A stretch of DNA of 64,000 bases from Osedax fenrisi. Its lineage: Eukaryota > Annelida > Polychaeta > Sabellida > Siboglinidae. The DNA lies in NCBI GenBank assembly GCA_964019155.1, contig OZ025241.1, positions 90,336,228 to 90,400,227 on the forward strand. Direction: 5' to 3'. The notes beneath the pieces are model-generated. The model did not search any database and had not been told where the DNA came from. It saw only the letters and a program-made list of their open reading frames with translations. The position numbers and the translations under genes were made by a program. This document shows, in pieces, positions 1 to 11,394 of the stretch (its first letter is position 1; every line of letters starts with the position of its first letter).

Positions 1-592
1 TATTACATTAATAATATAGACATCTTTAAAATATGCTTCTATTTTATTAATTGTATTAAAAAATAATAAAATTTCAATTAAATAATCCATTAAAATATGC
101 ATTTTAATTTAAATATTAACACCTTTATTTTTGTTAGTAATTTACGTGAATACATATTTTAATTAAAATATATTAATTAAAAAAATACTACAATTAAAGC
201 ATGATCAAATAATTGTTATTCACTAGTTTTAAAAATATATTAAATAATAGCAATATATGATAAATATTATTTATGATTTATGAAATATTAATATCCACTA
301 AATAATGATATTTATTATAATAACTTTGTATTTATAGTATGAAGTATATGTAATAAAAGGTTTAATTGTTGTATTATACACAATTGTATTATTGATTAAT
401 ATTTTAAAAACTATTAACTAATTTAGGACTTAACATAATTTAATTTTTACATAAATAACTACTACATAAAAGTTAATTTCAAAAATTTATTTAAAAAAGT
501 TCATCAAAAAACTTATTAACCGAATGAACCAAGTTAAAACCGAATAAAACCGGGTTAATTGGGATATTTGAAAACACCTAAAAACCACTAAC
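1..592. other. Intron sequence of the ABCC gene, AT-rich
   Basis: Very AT-rich sequence with no supportable exon, RNA gene or element. By position it is the intron following the exon at 593-784. Confidence 0.5.
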
Positions 593-784
593 CCTGTGGT
601 TAGGGGTAGAAGATACCGACACCACTACGTAGTTCACGATGGGGTTAATCATCATCGCAGAGGTCATCTGAAGGACGAGGTAGATAAGGGCGTAGGCACC
701 AGACACGCAGATCTGAGAGCGGTACACTCGAAGACAGGCGAACAGCAGCGACCTGCGCCACCTGGACGATGACTTCTGATTCAT
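593..784 (-). CDS. ABCC transporter, exon in TMD1 (partial gene)
   Basis: This is a 192-nt exon, open and phase 0 at both ends. It has a pyrimidine-rich acceptor ending CCTATAG just above position 784 and a donor GTTAGT below 593. It encodes about 64 residues: a basic stretch (SSRWRRSLL) and then a hydrophobic helix (ICVSGAYALIYLVLQM) ending MINPI. In MRP-type ABCC proteins the first helix of TMD1 follows a basic amphipathic segment in this way. Order and strand agree with the exons at 2.8, 4.1 and 12-13 kb. Base composition is GC-rich against an AT-rich background. The linker from the 2.8-kb exon to this helix is shorter than usual, so one exon may be missing between them. The rest of the transporter, including both nucleotide-binding domains, lies outside the window. 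Confidence 0.72.
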
Positions 785-2401
785 CTATAGGAGGGAAGGG
801 GAAATAAGTTGTAGTACTACATTACCGATAGGTTTCGGATTGAATTCTATTCGGGAATATATATTATATCTACTTTTGTAATTAATTATGTGAGATTTTA
901 GAGTATAATTTTTAAATAAAATCATTATTAATCAAATTTAATAAATTTAATAAATTTAAATACTATTATTGTTAACTAACATTGTCTAATACATTACAGT
1001 ATCATACATTATTATATTATAGAATACATAATTATAATATAATATATAAATTTAAAATAGGGTGTAATATACCACAGTCGTAGATATACATACATATTGT
1101 GCATTTAATGACACTCACTGACTATGAATAAATAATGAAATATTATATTATAAAGATTATTACAAAAATAATTTATAAAAAATAATACAATTATTTGATA
1201 ACTATATAATTTTGATTATAGTATTATAATTGTATCATATATATATATATTTATGATGATTATGATGATAATTTATTAGTACTAAGAATAGGTGTATCCA
1301 ACAATACTAGGTGCATGTAACAATAAAATATAGATAATAATAAATTAGAACAGAACATGATATATGGAGAGTTACTAAACAACAATGAATAGTAGTATTA
1401 CTATGATATCGGGGAAATGTGGGACTAAAGGTGAGATATCAAGGAGGCAGGATAATGGAAGATATACGAGTTTAGGGAGTGAGTAGTAGTCGTAGGAAAC
1501 ATTATTTTAAAGGAATACAGTTTGATTGTATTAATGTATGTCGATAGTGGAATATTTGAGGCGATTAATGGATAATATGGTACATATATAAATGGGTATA
1601 TGCATATATGTATATGTATGTATATATTGTGAGTATTGTAAGCTGATATTAATATTCAGTGAATACACTTTAACTCAACTAATCAAATCATTGATAATAT
1701 CATCTAAAACTATGCTTTGTTTACTACTGTTTAAAGTATATGATTAAATGATCAAAACATAAACTTTATCTCAAATGATTCCGAGTCTATTATTATAAGT
1801 AAATAAACCAACAAAACTATCTTTTTGGTAAATCAATTGATTTAAATGTATTGTTATGTTTTTTTCACATTAAAAACTATTATAAATACTTCTTAAATAT
1901 ATCATATGTGAATTATATTTATTGTTATCATTATAAATACAAATAAAAACATTGATTTAGTTGCTTGGGAAAGCCATACAAATTGTCTATATAAATATCG
2001 TTTATTTTAAGATTTAGATTTATAGTTTAGCTCTGTAACGAATTTGAAAATGGAGGTTAATATATAATTATAATTTATAAAATGTACTGAACCGACGATT
2101 ATAGGCTGATGCTAACAAAAGGGTGATAATAGGGGTGATAATATGGGGGGATACTAGGGTGGGGGAATAATAGGAGTGATAATAGGGGGAGATAATAGGA
2201 AGACAACTGAGTAATAAAGATGGTTAATAAGGTGATAATAGGGGTGATAATAGGGGGTGATAATAGAAAGACTACAGTGTGATAACATTGTTAACAGCGA
2301 AGTAATAACCTCGTATTCTTTCTGTAAGTTCTTATGATGAAGTTCCACTGAATCGCACTGCAAGTGTGTGTGTGTATACATGTAAGAATGTGTATGTGTG
2401 T

Positions 2402-2440
<39 letters not shown>

Positions 2441-2520
2441 TGCCTATGTCTATATGTGTGAGTATCGATGTCCAAACTTTCATAATAGCCAATTAAGGTA
2501 TAGCTTACTATTATATGACA
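785..2520. other. ABCC intron with microsatellites
   Basis: AT-rich intron. Degenerate GGGGTGATAATAG repeats lie at about 2120-2260 and a TG microsatellite at about 2366-2445. The open frame across the TG run is a simple-repeat translation. The missing linker exon of the transporter, if it exists, would lie here, but I could not identify it. Confidence 0.5.
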
Positions 2521-2526
2521 TAGCTA

Positions 2527-2845
2527 TCCGATATTAACCTACCACCTCCCCCAGCTCACTAACCTCAGACATATGAACTATTACCCGATATTAACCCCTC
2601 CCTAATGACTCACTAACCTCATGTATACAGCCTTTAAACCTAATATTACCTCCCGCCTCCCCTTCTATCATATCTCACAAACCTTTGGTATATAGACTAG
2701 CTACCCTATATTGACCCCAGCAACTATCTAAACCCCCCGATGATTCACTAACCTCTGGTATAAGATCTAACTACCCGATATTGTTACCTCCCACCGACTC
2801 ACTAAACCTCTCGGCCAATCGACCTATGACTCACTAACCTCTGGA
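2527..2845 (-). repeat. Tandem copies of an ABCC exon-donor junction
   Basis: Five degenerate copies of a 50-70-bp unit lie next to the true donor at 2839. On the minus strand each has a version of CCAGAGGTTAGTGAGTCA (last exon codons plus donor), then a C-rich or AT-rich spacer with TTAATATCGGGTAG. On the plus strand the junction copies are near 2557, 2609, 2674, 2744 and 2796. The one at 2744 keeps the same exon-edge bases (ACCAGAG/GTTAGTGA), making it a plausible decoy or alternative donor. Confidence 0.75.
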
Positions 2846-3055
2846 ATACGGCCCAGATCTTGAGCGTCCAGAGGTCGTCTGTAGCCCGCGGTCATCAGTG
2901 ACCACATCCAAGACCAGGTCAAGCGTGACACCAGACTCACCTGTTCGTGAACGTAGACGAGGGGTTCGCCGTGCACACCCCTCAAGGGGGCGTTAGCATC
3001 GGGGTCGGTATCAGTGTCGTCGTTCTGTGTGGGCAGGGGTGCAGGGGTATTACTG
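2839..3055 (-). CDS. ABCC transporter, exon for L0 linker and start of core
   Basis: This exon carries the most diagnostic stretch of the transporter: QVSLVSRLTWSWMW, then GYRRPLDAQDL. It matches the conserved ABCC linker block (SFLSRITFWW, then GYRQPLEGSDL in human MRP1) just after TMD0. The first part is an acidic, proline-rich segment (TDTDPDANAP) of the kind found in cytosolic L0 linkers. The donor is CCAGAG/GTTAGTGAG at 2839, phase 0. The acceptor is uncertain. The best AG sites near 3055 give phase 2, whereas the upstream exon ends in phase 1, so either a small exon between 3.1 and 4.1 kb was missed or one boundary is wrong. Copies of the donor junction follow in the intron. Confidence 0.8.
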
Positions 3056-4007
3056 CTGGTGTTAATCACATGCCTACTATGTGATTACTCATTATATTCG
3101 CAAACATAATGTCAAAAATACTATATATATATATATATATTTATTATAAAAATTAATTTTAATTTTGATGTATAAAATGAAAATATTTTCACTAGTTTTT
3201 AAAATATTATTATAATATCTAGTGTATAATTATTATATTTTTTATTAAATAATTTTTACATATATATATATATATATATAAATATATCCTTTACTGGTGC
3301 AATGTAAATAGATAGGTATAACTTATTTTAAAGCTTTTAATAAATTCAATTTCAAAAATGTATTAATGATAATCTCATCATTTTTGTATTCAATAGTTTA
3401 ATAATATATCATTCTATTGTTTTATATTTTTTTTATTACATTATAATTAATAAAAAAATTTAATAAATAATAATTCCGAAGGACATGCTAAAATTTGATA
3501 TATAATATTATTACAAAGTTGATTGTTCTTAAATTGTAATTCCTCACAACTATATGTATAATCATCACTATACATATAATAGACTGTCTAACTGTCTAAC
3601 ATTCTAATATACAGTGTCTATACATTAATATTACGATTTTATTAGTTTAAAGTTCTATACTCTAAGTTAATAAGATGCATTGATTTGAATCTAATGCATT
3701 TGTATACTTTTTAAGCTGTAATGACATATTTTAATATATATTAATATATTGATGTATCCACAGCAAAATAAATATCCATTGATTAATATTGAAAACATTA
3801 TAATAATTTTATATACCTAATATATTTTGGATAAGAAACGTAAATCTACATACGATACTATTATAATATATATATGTATGTGATAATATTTTGATATACT
3901 AGTTATTATAATGATACCAGTGACTGATATACAAATATGCACCTTTACACAAACATAACCCTTACACACACCCCTTTTATACTCCCCACTTTACACTCCT
4001 CCCTATT
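3056..4007. other. ABCC intron, AT-rich
   Basis: AT-rich intron between the two ABCC exons with short TA runs at about 3121-3140 and 3262-3280. I see no coding exon, although the phase mismatch of the flanking exons makes a small missed exon possible. Confidence 0.45.
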
Positions 4008-4170
4008 TACACACATACCCCCACTAACATTACTATTGGCAACAGTGTTGATATCCAGTACAATGAAGACCACACCCCCAACATAACACACACCCCTAAA
4101 TAGACACGCCCCCACTAACATTACCAGTGGCCAAAGTGATGATGTCCAGTACGATGAAGGTCGCGTACAA
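4008..4170 (-). repeat. Duplicated 3' edge of an ABCC exon
   Basis: The last 45 or so bases of the exon ending at 4125, with its donor and the start of the intron, are repeated about 106 bp further into the intron (near 4022-4070). Shared features are CACTAACATTAC, the GATATCCAGTAC or GATGTCCAGTAC block and GATGAAG or AATGAAG. The copy has several substitutions, so it is not an intact exon. Confidence 0.7.
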
Positions 4171-4324
4171 GGTCAAAGAGGCGATAGTGACGTAGAATCT
4201 GACGTACTGACCGGTGACTTCCCACTCTAACATAACGTACAGACGGACGACGTCCGCTATCGCCCCTAGCAACCAGTAAACAATCGGTGACCATAGGTAA
4301 CTCTCTGTTATCTCCAACTCCTCA
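4125..4324 (-). CDS. ABCC transporter, exon for last TMD0 helices
   Basis: The exon encodes two hydrophobic helices (SPIVYWLLGAIADVVRLYVM, then the segment from FYVTIASLTL to FIVLDIITL) joined by a short polar loop. This fits helices 4 and 5 of the N-terminal TMD0 of long ABCC proteins. The acceptor CTACCCAG/TGAGGAG at 4324 continues phase 2 from the exon ending at 12222 (joined residues CEELEITESYL). The donor ACTG/GTAATG at 4125 leaves phase 1. Both flanking introns contain tandem copies of the exon edge and splice site. Helix count, order and GC content all support the call. Only the junction to the 2.8-kb exon does not close in frame. Confidence 0.75.
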
Positions 4325-4625
4325 CTGGGTAGGGTTAGGTAGGGTTAGGTAGGGTTAGGTAGGGTAGGGTTAACTCCATACTAGGTAGGTATGGTGCAGG
4401 TGAGTGTTAGGAGGTAAGCTAGGTAGGGTTAGGTAGGGTTAACTCCTCACTGGATAGGTGTGGTACAGGTTATTGGTGGGTTAGGTAGGGTTAACTCATT
4501 AGTGTGTAGGTAAGGTATGAGGTGAGGGAAGGTAATGTAAGGTTAGCTCCTCACTATGCTATATGGTACAGGTGAGATGAGGTTAGGTTAGGTTAACTTC
4601 TCACTGTGTAGACATGTAGTGGCGT
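4314..4625 (-). repeat. Tandem copies of an ABCC exon-acceptor junction
   Basis: Next to the acceptor at 4324 lie about five degenerate copies of a 50-70-bp unit. On the plus strand they contain TAACTCCTCACTGGGTAGG or variants (near 4371, 4440, 4491, 4545 and 4590), separated by GGTTAGGTAGGGTTAGGT. On the minus strand this reads as a pyrimidine-rich tract, an AG and the first exon bases TGAGGAGTT. The array therefore multiplies the acceptor junction and its CCTAAC-type branch-like motif. Confidence 0.75.
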
Positions 4626-4970
4626 GGGATAAGCAAGGTAACATAAGCTCACGGTATGCCAATATCAATGTGTAATACACATTGTGTATTATTAGTAAAA
4701 GGTATATTGTATTTATTAGTTGAAATCACAATACAAATCATTATCATTTTAATAGTAACTAATATTTAGTGAATACGATGGGAACAAATCGCTATGAATA
4801 ATACGAACCGCTGTTATATATATATTTACATTATTAACTGATGGTGATTTAAATATAATAATAGTGCAGAGAACAATAATAATCCTAGGTAAATAGTGAC
4901 TTGAACCAATTAGTGGGTAGTGTGTTGTTAGTTTAGTAAACATCGCAGTTTTTAATTTGTTACTGAATAC

Positions 4971-5927
4971 CAGGGTTGTCAGTTTTTTTCGAAAAAACTG
5001 GTTTATTGGGTTTTTTCATGGTTTTTTCGGTTTTTTCAAAAATTATAATTTATTAAATAAAAAATTCTTTAAATTTATTTAGTATTTATTAATAACAAAT
5101 AACACATATTATTATACTGTATACATAATAACGTAACACACAAACATATTAATTTATTAACAATAAATTAAGCATATGATTATGATATCAACTATTAAAA
5201 TATTTGAATAAATATACAAGTTTTCCAGCCTTCTCATTAACATATGGTATGGCGTGATTATTTGATCATCATCTATAATATTTGTTACATTATTAATTAG
5301 ATCTTTCCAGATTCGTACAACATCTGCACTTTTTGTTGAATCATTCTGTAGCATGTTTAAGTATATAGAAATTGGTTTCATTATTTTTAGCATATCTTCA
5401 GCACTTCTTTTCAATCCAATGTTGGATATTTTTTTGATAATATCTTTATCAATGTCCAATTCATTAAATAACTTTCGATACTATCTGCAAGCGTATTCCA
5501 TAGCGTTTCTATTCCATAGCATCATTAGCTTACTTCCACCTGCTTGTCTTAGAAGAGCTGAGTTAAACTTTGGTCTATAAAGCCTAGACAGCAAAGTACA
5601 AACTTCACAATAATATTTCATAATATGAAATTCATTATTATTATATAATATATTATCATAGACATATATCTCTATAGAGAGTCTTTTCGATTATGTATAT
5701 TATATTTTCATTTTATAATTATTATAACATATTACAACATAATCAATATTAATACAGTATTAATAATATTATTAATGTAGTACTATTATATTTATAATTA
5801 ATTAAAATTTAATGAATACAATTTGAAAAAACCGAAAAAACCAATGGTTTTTTCATTTTAAAAAACCGAAAAAACCGATGAAAAAACCCATTTGAAAAAA
5901 CTGAACGAAAAAACCCAAACAACCCTG
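4971..5927 (-). mobile_element. hAT element copy 1 (non-autonomous), TSD CTGAATAC
   Basis: The ends are CAGGGTTGTC and ACAACCCTG, flanked by perfect 8-bp duplications CTGAATAC (4963-4970 and 5928-5935). The 8-bp TSD and CAGGG termini define hAT. Subterminal regions are rich in AAAAAACC/GGTTTTTT blocks on both sides. At 957 bp it is far shorter than an autonomous hAT and keeps only part of a transposase. A second copy lies at 59621-60654. Confidence 0.92.
5195..5520 (-). pseudogene. hAT transposase fragment
   Basis: The minus-strand open segment reads DIIKKISNIGLKRSAEDML, then KPISIYLNMLQNDS and ADVVRIWKDL. This resembles the hAT transposase region before the dimerisation domain (KPIA..LDKLQGD followed by a W..L motif). 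Upstream the frame is broken, and the RWN-type segment visible in the copy at 60 kb lies in another frame. It cannot encode an active enzyme. Confidence 0.65.
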
Positions 5928-5935
5928 CTGAATAC

Positions 5936-7088
5936 TTATAAACAATTTAAATACAAGGATGATGTTACTTACGTTGTTGTGCTAAGTTTATACCACACAT
6001 ACAATGTATGTTGATGGTGAGAATTTCAAAAATCAAGAAATTAAAGTGGATTTTTAAAGGATTTAAATGTGGTTTATATATTGCGTATGTGCGTGTTGGT
6101 ATGTATGTATGCTTATATGTATGTGTGCTTATGTATGTATATGTGGCTATATGTGTGTGTATATGGGTGGTTATATGTATGTGTGTTTGATGTAGATTAG
6201 AATGTTTATTAGTAATATATACATGTATCTAATCATATTATATTGTTATATTATATTTCAACTGTTGCTGCAGCTAGCTAATGATATAATAAAACAGACT
6301 GCTAATAATAATCACACTGCACTACCTCTAAATACATGTCTAGACTATCTATAATATATTCATTTAATCAAAGGCATTTACACAGGCAATCCAATACAAA
6401 GGTGAAATGGAAACTTATGAGGTAATAATGATCATATTCACTATATATGTATATGGCTAGTCTCTTATAGTGTATTCATGCATTAAGAGATGCTATACTA
6501 AGACTGCATTCACACATAATATCCAGTTTACCCAGTCTGGATAATAAATGTGTATTCACACCTTAAATTAACCACCCACAAATATAATAATTCTATAATT
6601 TGTACATGAATACCGAACTAGATTCTTACGGTTTACCTACAATCTATATAACTATAGTGATTCGTAAAATAATATCTAGGTAGATTATTTAGCATGTGAA
6701 CACGGCGGGTAGGTAACTTTTGTGTTACCCAGACTGGGTTATGTAAATATATATACCCAGTCTGGGTACAAATATACAAATATATGTGTCCATATCTTGA
6801 TTGTGAAAATGGCCTATATTTTAATAGTAATATTATTGAATATTACTGTTGCAGATGTACTATAAGGCTATAGACTATCAAACTCGTGGAATAGAGGAGA
6901 TCACATGACATAGGACATAATCGAGGACACAGGTGATACACTGACACCTGTATGTATCTAATAGATAATATCTACCATATGATAGCGAATACAATATTCA
7001 TATTATTTTGAAGCCCTTTAGAAGAAAACATTATATAAATGTCATTGTAATTTAACAGAACAACAAAATTAAAAATCTTTCTAATAAA

Positions 7089-7124
<36 letters not shown>

Positions 7125-7185
7125 CTCTATATATATTATTTCTCTTAATCGTCGTAGTCGTAGTCTTGGTACATTTTTGGCGAGC
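5936..7185. other. ABCC intron with TG repeats and ACCCAGTCTGGGT palindromes
   Basis: No exon seen. TG/TATG microsatellite at about 6085-6190. Between 6500 and 6775 the palindrome ACCCAGTCTGGGT or a close variant occurs three times (near 6531, 6726 and 6757), probably a decayed palindromic MITE. An ATT run lies at about 7090-7123. Confidence 0.5.
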
Positions 7186-8420
7186 GAAGCGAGCTAACAG
7201 ACCTTCTACGAGCGAAGCGAATCTCGCTCGGCACAATTTTTTTCGCGACATACTAATTTAATAATCTATAGATAATAAATCGTCGATAATATTTATATAT
7301 ATTGATTATATAATTAGGACACGGTTAGTATACGTGATATAACATATAATTTTACATATTTATATATTGCGAAATATTCTATTCATCGATCGAGGCATTC
7401 TATTGTTCTCTCGATTCTCTATGGCGGAGATAGGTAAAAATCTCTATATCGCGTATACGGACGACATAAAATACGTTATATACGAAAGTTTTTCACCAGT
7501 TACTAATATTACTCGAACCCTAATAATACTAGATTTCGTTAAATTTAAATTTCGAGTTTATAAAAAAAAATGTCCTATCTCCGCCGTTAAAACAAAAATT
7601 ACGAAATATTTTTTATTAACGTACAAATTCTACGGGCGATCTTATATCGCGTATACGGACGACATAAAATACGTTATATACGCATTTTTTTCGACAGATA
7701 CTATTAATACTTCGACTCCAATAATACTAGCTTTCGTTAAAGTTAAATTTCGAGATTATAAATTTTTTTTTCCTATCTCCGCCGTTAAAAAAATATTAAC
7801 GAAATATTTTCGTTAACGTAAAAATTCTACGGGCGATCTTATAGCGCGTATACGGGCGTTATAAAATACGTTATATACGCATTTTTTTCGCGATATATTA
7901 AATCTATACTATATAGATACTAAATTAGTAATAATATTACGATATAATTACGATATAATTAGTAAACGAGTAATATATACTATACGTACTATATTTATAT
8001 ATTTATATATTTATTCTATTTATAAATATGATATTCGTAGATGGAAGGGATCAATTGTTCTCTCGATTCTCTATGGCGGAGATAGGTAGAAAGTCTATAT
8101 CGCGTATACGGACGACATAAAATACGTTATATACGAATTTTTTTCGCCCGATACTAATATTACTCGAACCCCTACGATACTAGATTTCGTTAAATTTAAA
8201 TTTCGAGTTTATAAAAAAAAATGTCCTATCTCTACCGTGTAAAAATTTAAATTTATAATATTCGTATCGCGTAAAAAAATCTATAATATATAGATATAAT
8301 TATAAAAATAACATTTATGACGAGTATTAATATATATCGTACGTACTAGATTTCAGTTATTCGGTTTAACGAGTTTATAATAATTATTTCCTATCTCCGC
8401 CATGTAAAAATATATTCTTA
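7186..8420. repeat. Structured satellite, ATGGCGGAGATAGG units
   Basis: The array begins with GCGAGCGAAGCGAG-type palindromic motifs (7179-7235). About 200-260-bp units follow, each with TATATCGCGTATACGG and ATAAAATACGTTATATACG (near 7446, 7652, 7838 and 8096). Units are bracketed by ATGGCGGAGATAGG (7421, 8071) and its inverse CCTATCTCCGCC (7573, 7772, 8224, 8390). The 149-codon open frame at 7367-7816 spans two units and resembles no protein, so I regard it as fortuitous. CpG and TCG content is well above the surroundings. Confidence 0.75.
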
Positions 8421-9000
8421 AAATTATTAGGTGATGTAAAAAATCAAAATCCACGATAATGATTCGATTTCAATAATTTTAACTTTACTAAATAGATAAT
8501 TAAAATTTAATATCGTGGTGTAAATCGTGATATCTAATATTTAATATTCTTCGAGTTATGGCCGAAATAGTGAACAATACGTGATTTTAGAGTGGTAAAT
8601 TTGACCAACTTCCGGTAACGCATTCGTCTCGATTATAGATTCAACGGATGCGGAGTACGAAAGTACCTATAATAAATTGAGAAAAACCATTAATATATGA
8701 ATAATTTGAGGTACGGATCGGTTTTAATTTTTCGACAAAATTCATCATACAAATGGTCAAGAAAAAAAATTGCAATTTATAAAAAAAAAAAAAATTCTAA
8801 TTTCTATTCTATAATGTTAACGGTAATGAGTGGATATAAATGTAGCCATCCGATATGCATTTACTATGATTATTTGCCACATAAATGGCTTTACAAAAGT
8901 ACATTTCCTATCTCCACCATGTAAAAATTTGAATTTATTATAATTTTAACATGTAAAAATTCAAAATCTATAATAATTATTCGATTTAAATAAATTTAAC
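8284..9000 (+). repeat. 700-bp direct repeat, copy 1
   Basis: Matches 9737-10440 closely, with shared blocks such as ACATTTATGACGAGTATTAA, CTTCGAGTTATGGCCGAAAT, CGTGATTTTAGAGTGG and GGATGCGGAGTACGAAAG. Each copy ends with CCTATCTCCACCATGTAAAA. The shared CTATCTCC motif links it to the neighbouring satellite, so both probably belong to one higher-order array. Confidence 0.85.
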
Positions 9001-9736
9001 TTTATAATTTAATCATTTTATACTTATTTTATTATTATTATACTATCTATGTAATAAAATAATATACATATTATCGAATAATTCTATAACTAACTATTAT
9101 TAACTAATATATATACTTATATTTATAACAAAATTTATATATTACAAAATGTATCATTATATTATATTGATATTTAATAATATTATATACATATATTTTA
9201 CTTATTTTACTATTACTATAATATCTATATAATAAACTAATATTAATATTATCGAAAAGTATGATAGTGTAAATAATATAAACTAATACATTTAATTATA
9301 TTATAATTTTATAAATTTATAACGCAAATCATAAATTTATAAATATTTGTATTCATTCGATGTGATAATAAATATATTATATAAGTATTATTTACTTATT
9401 TTATTATTGTCATACTATCTATATAATAAAATAATATAAATATATACGAATAATTAATTAGGGTAACTATTATTAACAAATATATATAATTATATTTATA
9501 ATTTTATAATTTTATAACACAAATTATATATTTATAAAATATGAAATTCTATTTACTTGATATTTATAGATATATATAGATATGTTTTAATTATTTTATT
9601 ATTACTATACTATCTAATTAATAAATTAATATTAATATTATCGAATAAGTCACTAGATTAATCGGTATTAATTATTATATTTATATTAATTAATTATATT
9701 TTAAAATTAAAAAAAAAAATATATCTTTATAAAATA

Positions 9737-10440
9737 GATATAATTATAAAAATAACATTTATGACGAGTATTAATATATATCATATATACTAGATTTCAG
9801 TTATTTGGTTTAACGATAATATAATAATTATTTCCTATATCCGCCATGTAAAAATAAATTCTTAAAATTATTAGGTAATGTAAAAAATCAAAATCCACAA
9901 TAATGAATCGATTTCAATAATTTTAAATTTATTACATAGGTAATTAAAATATAATATCGTGGTATAAATTGTGATATTTAATATTTAATATTCTTCGAGT
10001 TATGGCCGAAATAGTGAAAAATACGTGATTTTAGAGTGGTAAATTGACCGACTTCCGGTAACGTGTTCGACTCGATTATGGTTTCAACGGATGCGGAGTA
10101 CGAAAGTACCTATACAATTTTGAGAAAAACCGTTAATATATGAATAATTTAAGGTACAGATCGGTTTCAATTTTTCACCAAATTTCATCATACTGGTCAA
10201 GAAAAAAAAATTGCAATTTATAAAAAAAAAAAATTCTAATTTCTATTCTATAATGTTAAGAGTGATGAGTAGATATAAATGTAACCATCCGCGATGCATT
10301 TACTATGATTATTTACCTCATAAATGACTTTACAAAAGTACATTTCCTATCTCCACCATGTAAAAACATGAATTTATAATATTTTTATCATGTAGAAAAT
10401 TCAAAATCTATATTAATAATTCGATTTTAATAATTTTAAC
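9737..10440 (+). repeat. 700-bp direct repeat, copy 2
   Basis: The second copy lies about 1.45 kb after the first, with an AT-rich spacer (9001-9736) that itself has three or four diverged ATTATTATACTATCTATATAATAAA units. The copies differ by scattered substitutions and small indels. No coding capacity is shared by both. Confidence 0.85.
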
Positions 10441-10485
10441 TGTATCGAATAAATATAATAAATAAATAAATTATAAAAGGTAACT

Positions 10486-10596
10486 TGGGCACTTGGGTTT
10501 GGGTTTGGTTTTGGTTTTGGTTTGGGTTTGGGTTTTGGTTTGGGTTTGGGGTTGGGTTTGGGTTTGGGTTGGGTTTGGGTTTGGGTTTGGGTTTAG

Positions 10597-10660
<64 letters not shown>

Positions 10661-11024
10661 ACTACTTAGCTAGGTGACTTGGGTACTTGGGTTTGGGTTG
10701 GGTTTGGGTTTGGGTTTAGGTGGGTTTGTGTTGGGTTTGGGTTTGGGTTTAGGTGGGTTTGGGTTGGGTTTGGGTTTAGGTGGGTTTGGTTGGGTTTGTG
10801 TTGAGTTTGGGTTTGGGCTTAGGTGGGTTTGGTTGGGTTTTGTTTGGGTTTGGGTTTAGGTGGGTTTGTGTTGGGTTTGGGTTTAGGTGGGTTTGGGTTG
10901 GGTTTGGGTTTAGGTGGGTTTGTGTTGAGTTTGGGTTTGGGCTTAGGTGGGTTTGGTTGGGTTTTGTTTGGGTTTGGGTTTAGGTGGGTTTGTGTTGGGT
11001 TTGGGTTTAGGTGGGTTTGGGTTG
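10486..11024 (+). repeat. GGGTTT / GGGTTTA minisatellite
   Basis: G-rich on the plus strand: GGGTTTGGGTTT runs (10486-10588), a TA microsatellite (about 10602-10662), then a higher-order array of GGGTTTGGGTTTAGGTGG units (10688-11024) with a repeated block of about 125 bp. All three forward frames are open because the repeat lacks stops, giving glycine/leucine/tryptophan translations that are not genes. It resembles telomeric sequence but lacks a regular hexamer. Confidence 0.85.
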
Positions 11025-11325
11025 GGTTAAGTTTTAATTTTGGTAGGTTTTTTTAGCTGCATTACTTCCCGAGTGAACCTATACAAGTATATTTGACGGT
11101 TGTGGTTAGGTTGGGTTAAGTTTTAATTTTTGGAGGTTTTTTTTAGATGCATTACTTCCCGAGTGAACCTATAAAAGTATATTGTCAAGGTTGTGGTTGG
11201 GTTGGGTTAAGTTTAAATTTTTTGTGGTTTTTTTAGTTGCATTACTTCCCGAGTGAACCTATAAAAGTAGATTTTCACGGTTGTGGTTGGCTTGGGTTAA
11301 GTTTTAATTTTTGGAGGTTTTAATA
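11019..11325 (+). repeat. About 90-bp tandem repeat, 3.3 copies
   Basis: Units start GGTTGGGTTAAGTTTTAATT (11019, 11107, 11197, 11288) and contain GCATTACTTCCCGAGTGAAC. They follow the GGGTTT array directly and share its GGTTGGGTT motif. Confidence 0.85.
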
Positions 11326-11394
11326 AATTAATATTTATTAACATTTATTAAGATTACTTTTATGTGTATTAAATTAATATTTAGTAATAAATAT

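Noticed and set aside
4314..4625. Interstitial telomere-like GGTTAGG repeats
   Set aside because: The GGTTAGGTAGGG spacing is irregular and each unit carries an exon-acceptor copy; better explained as a junction-derived array.
5353..5580. Plus-strand hydrophobic frame in the hAT element (and its equivalent at 59990-60250)
   Set aside because: Antisense to the transposase fragment, which has the recognisable motifs.
7367..7816. 149-codon open frame
   Set aside because: Spans two satellite units; the repeated YIAYTDDIKYVIY segments follow the DNA repeat, not a protein fold, and neighbouring units are not open.
7186..8420. CRISPR-like array of regularly spaced repeats
   Set aside because: Units of 200-260 bp without unique spacers, in an animal-type genome with spliced genes; it is a satellite.
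10674..11056. Overlapping glycine/leucine/tryptophan/valine-rich open frames on the plus strand
   Set aside because: Translations of the GGGTTT minisatellite in different frames; no start context or domain.
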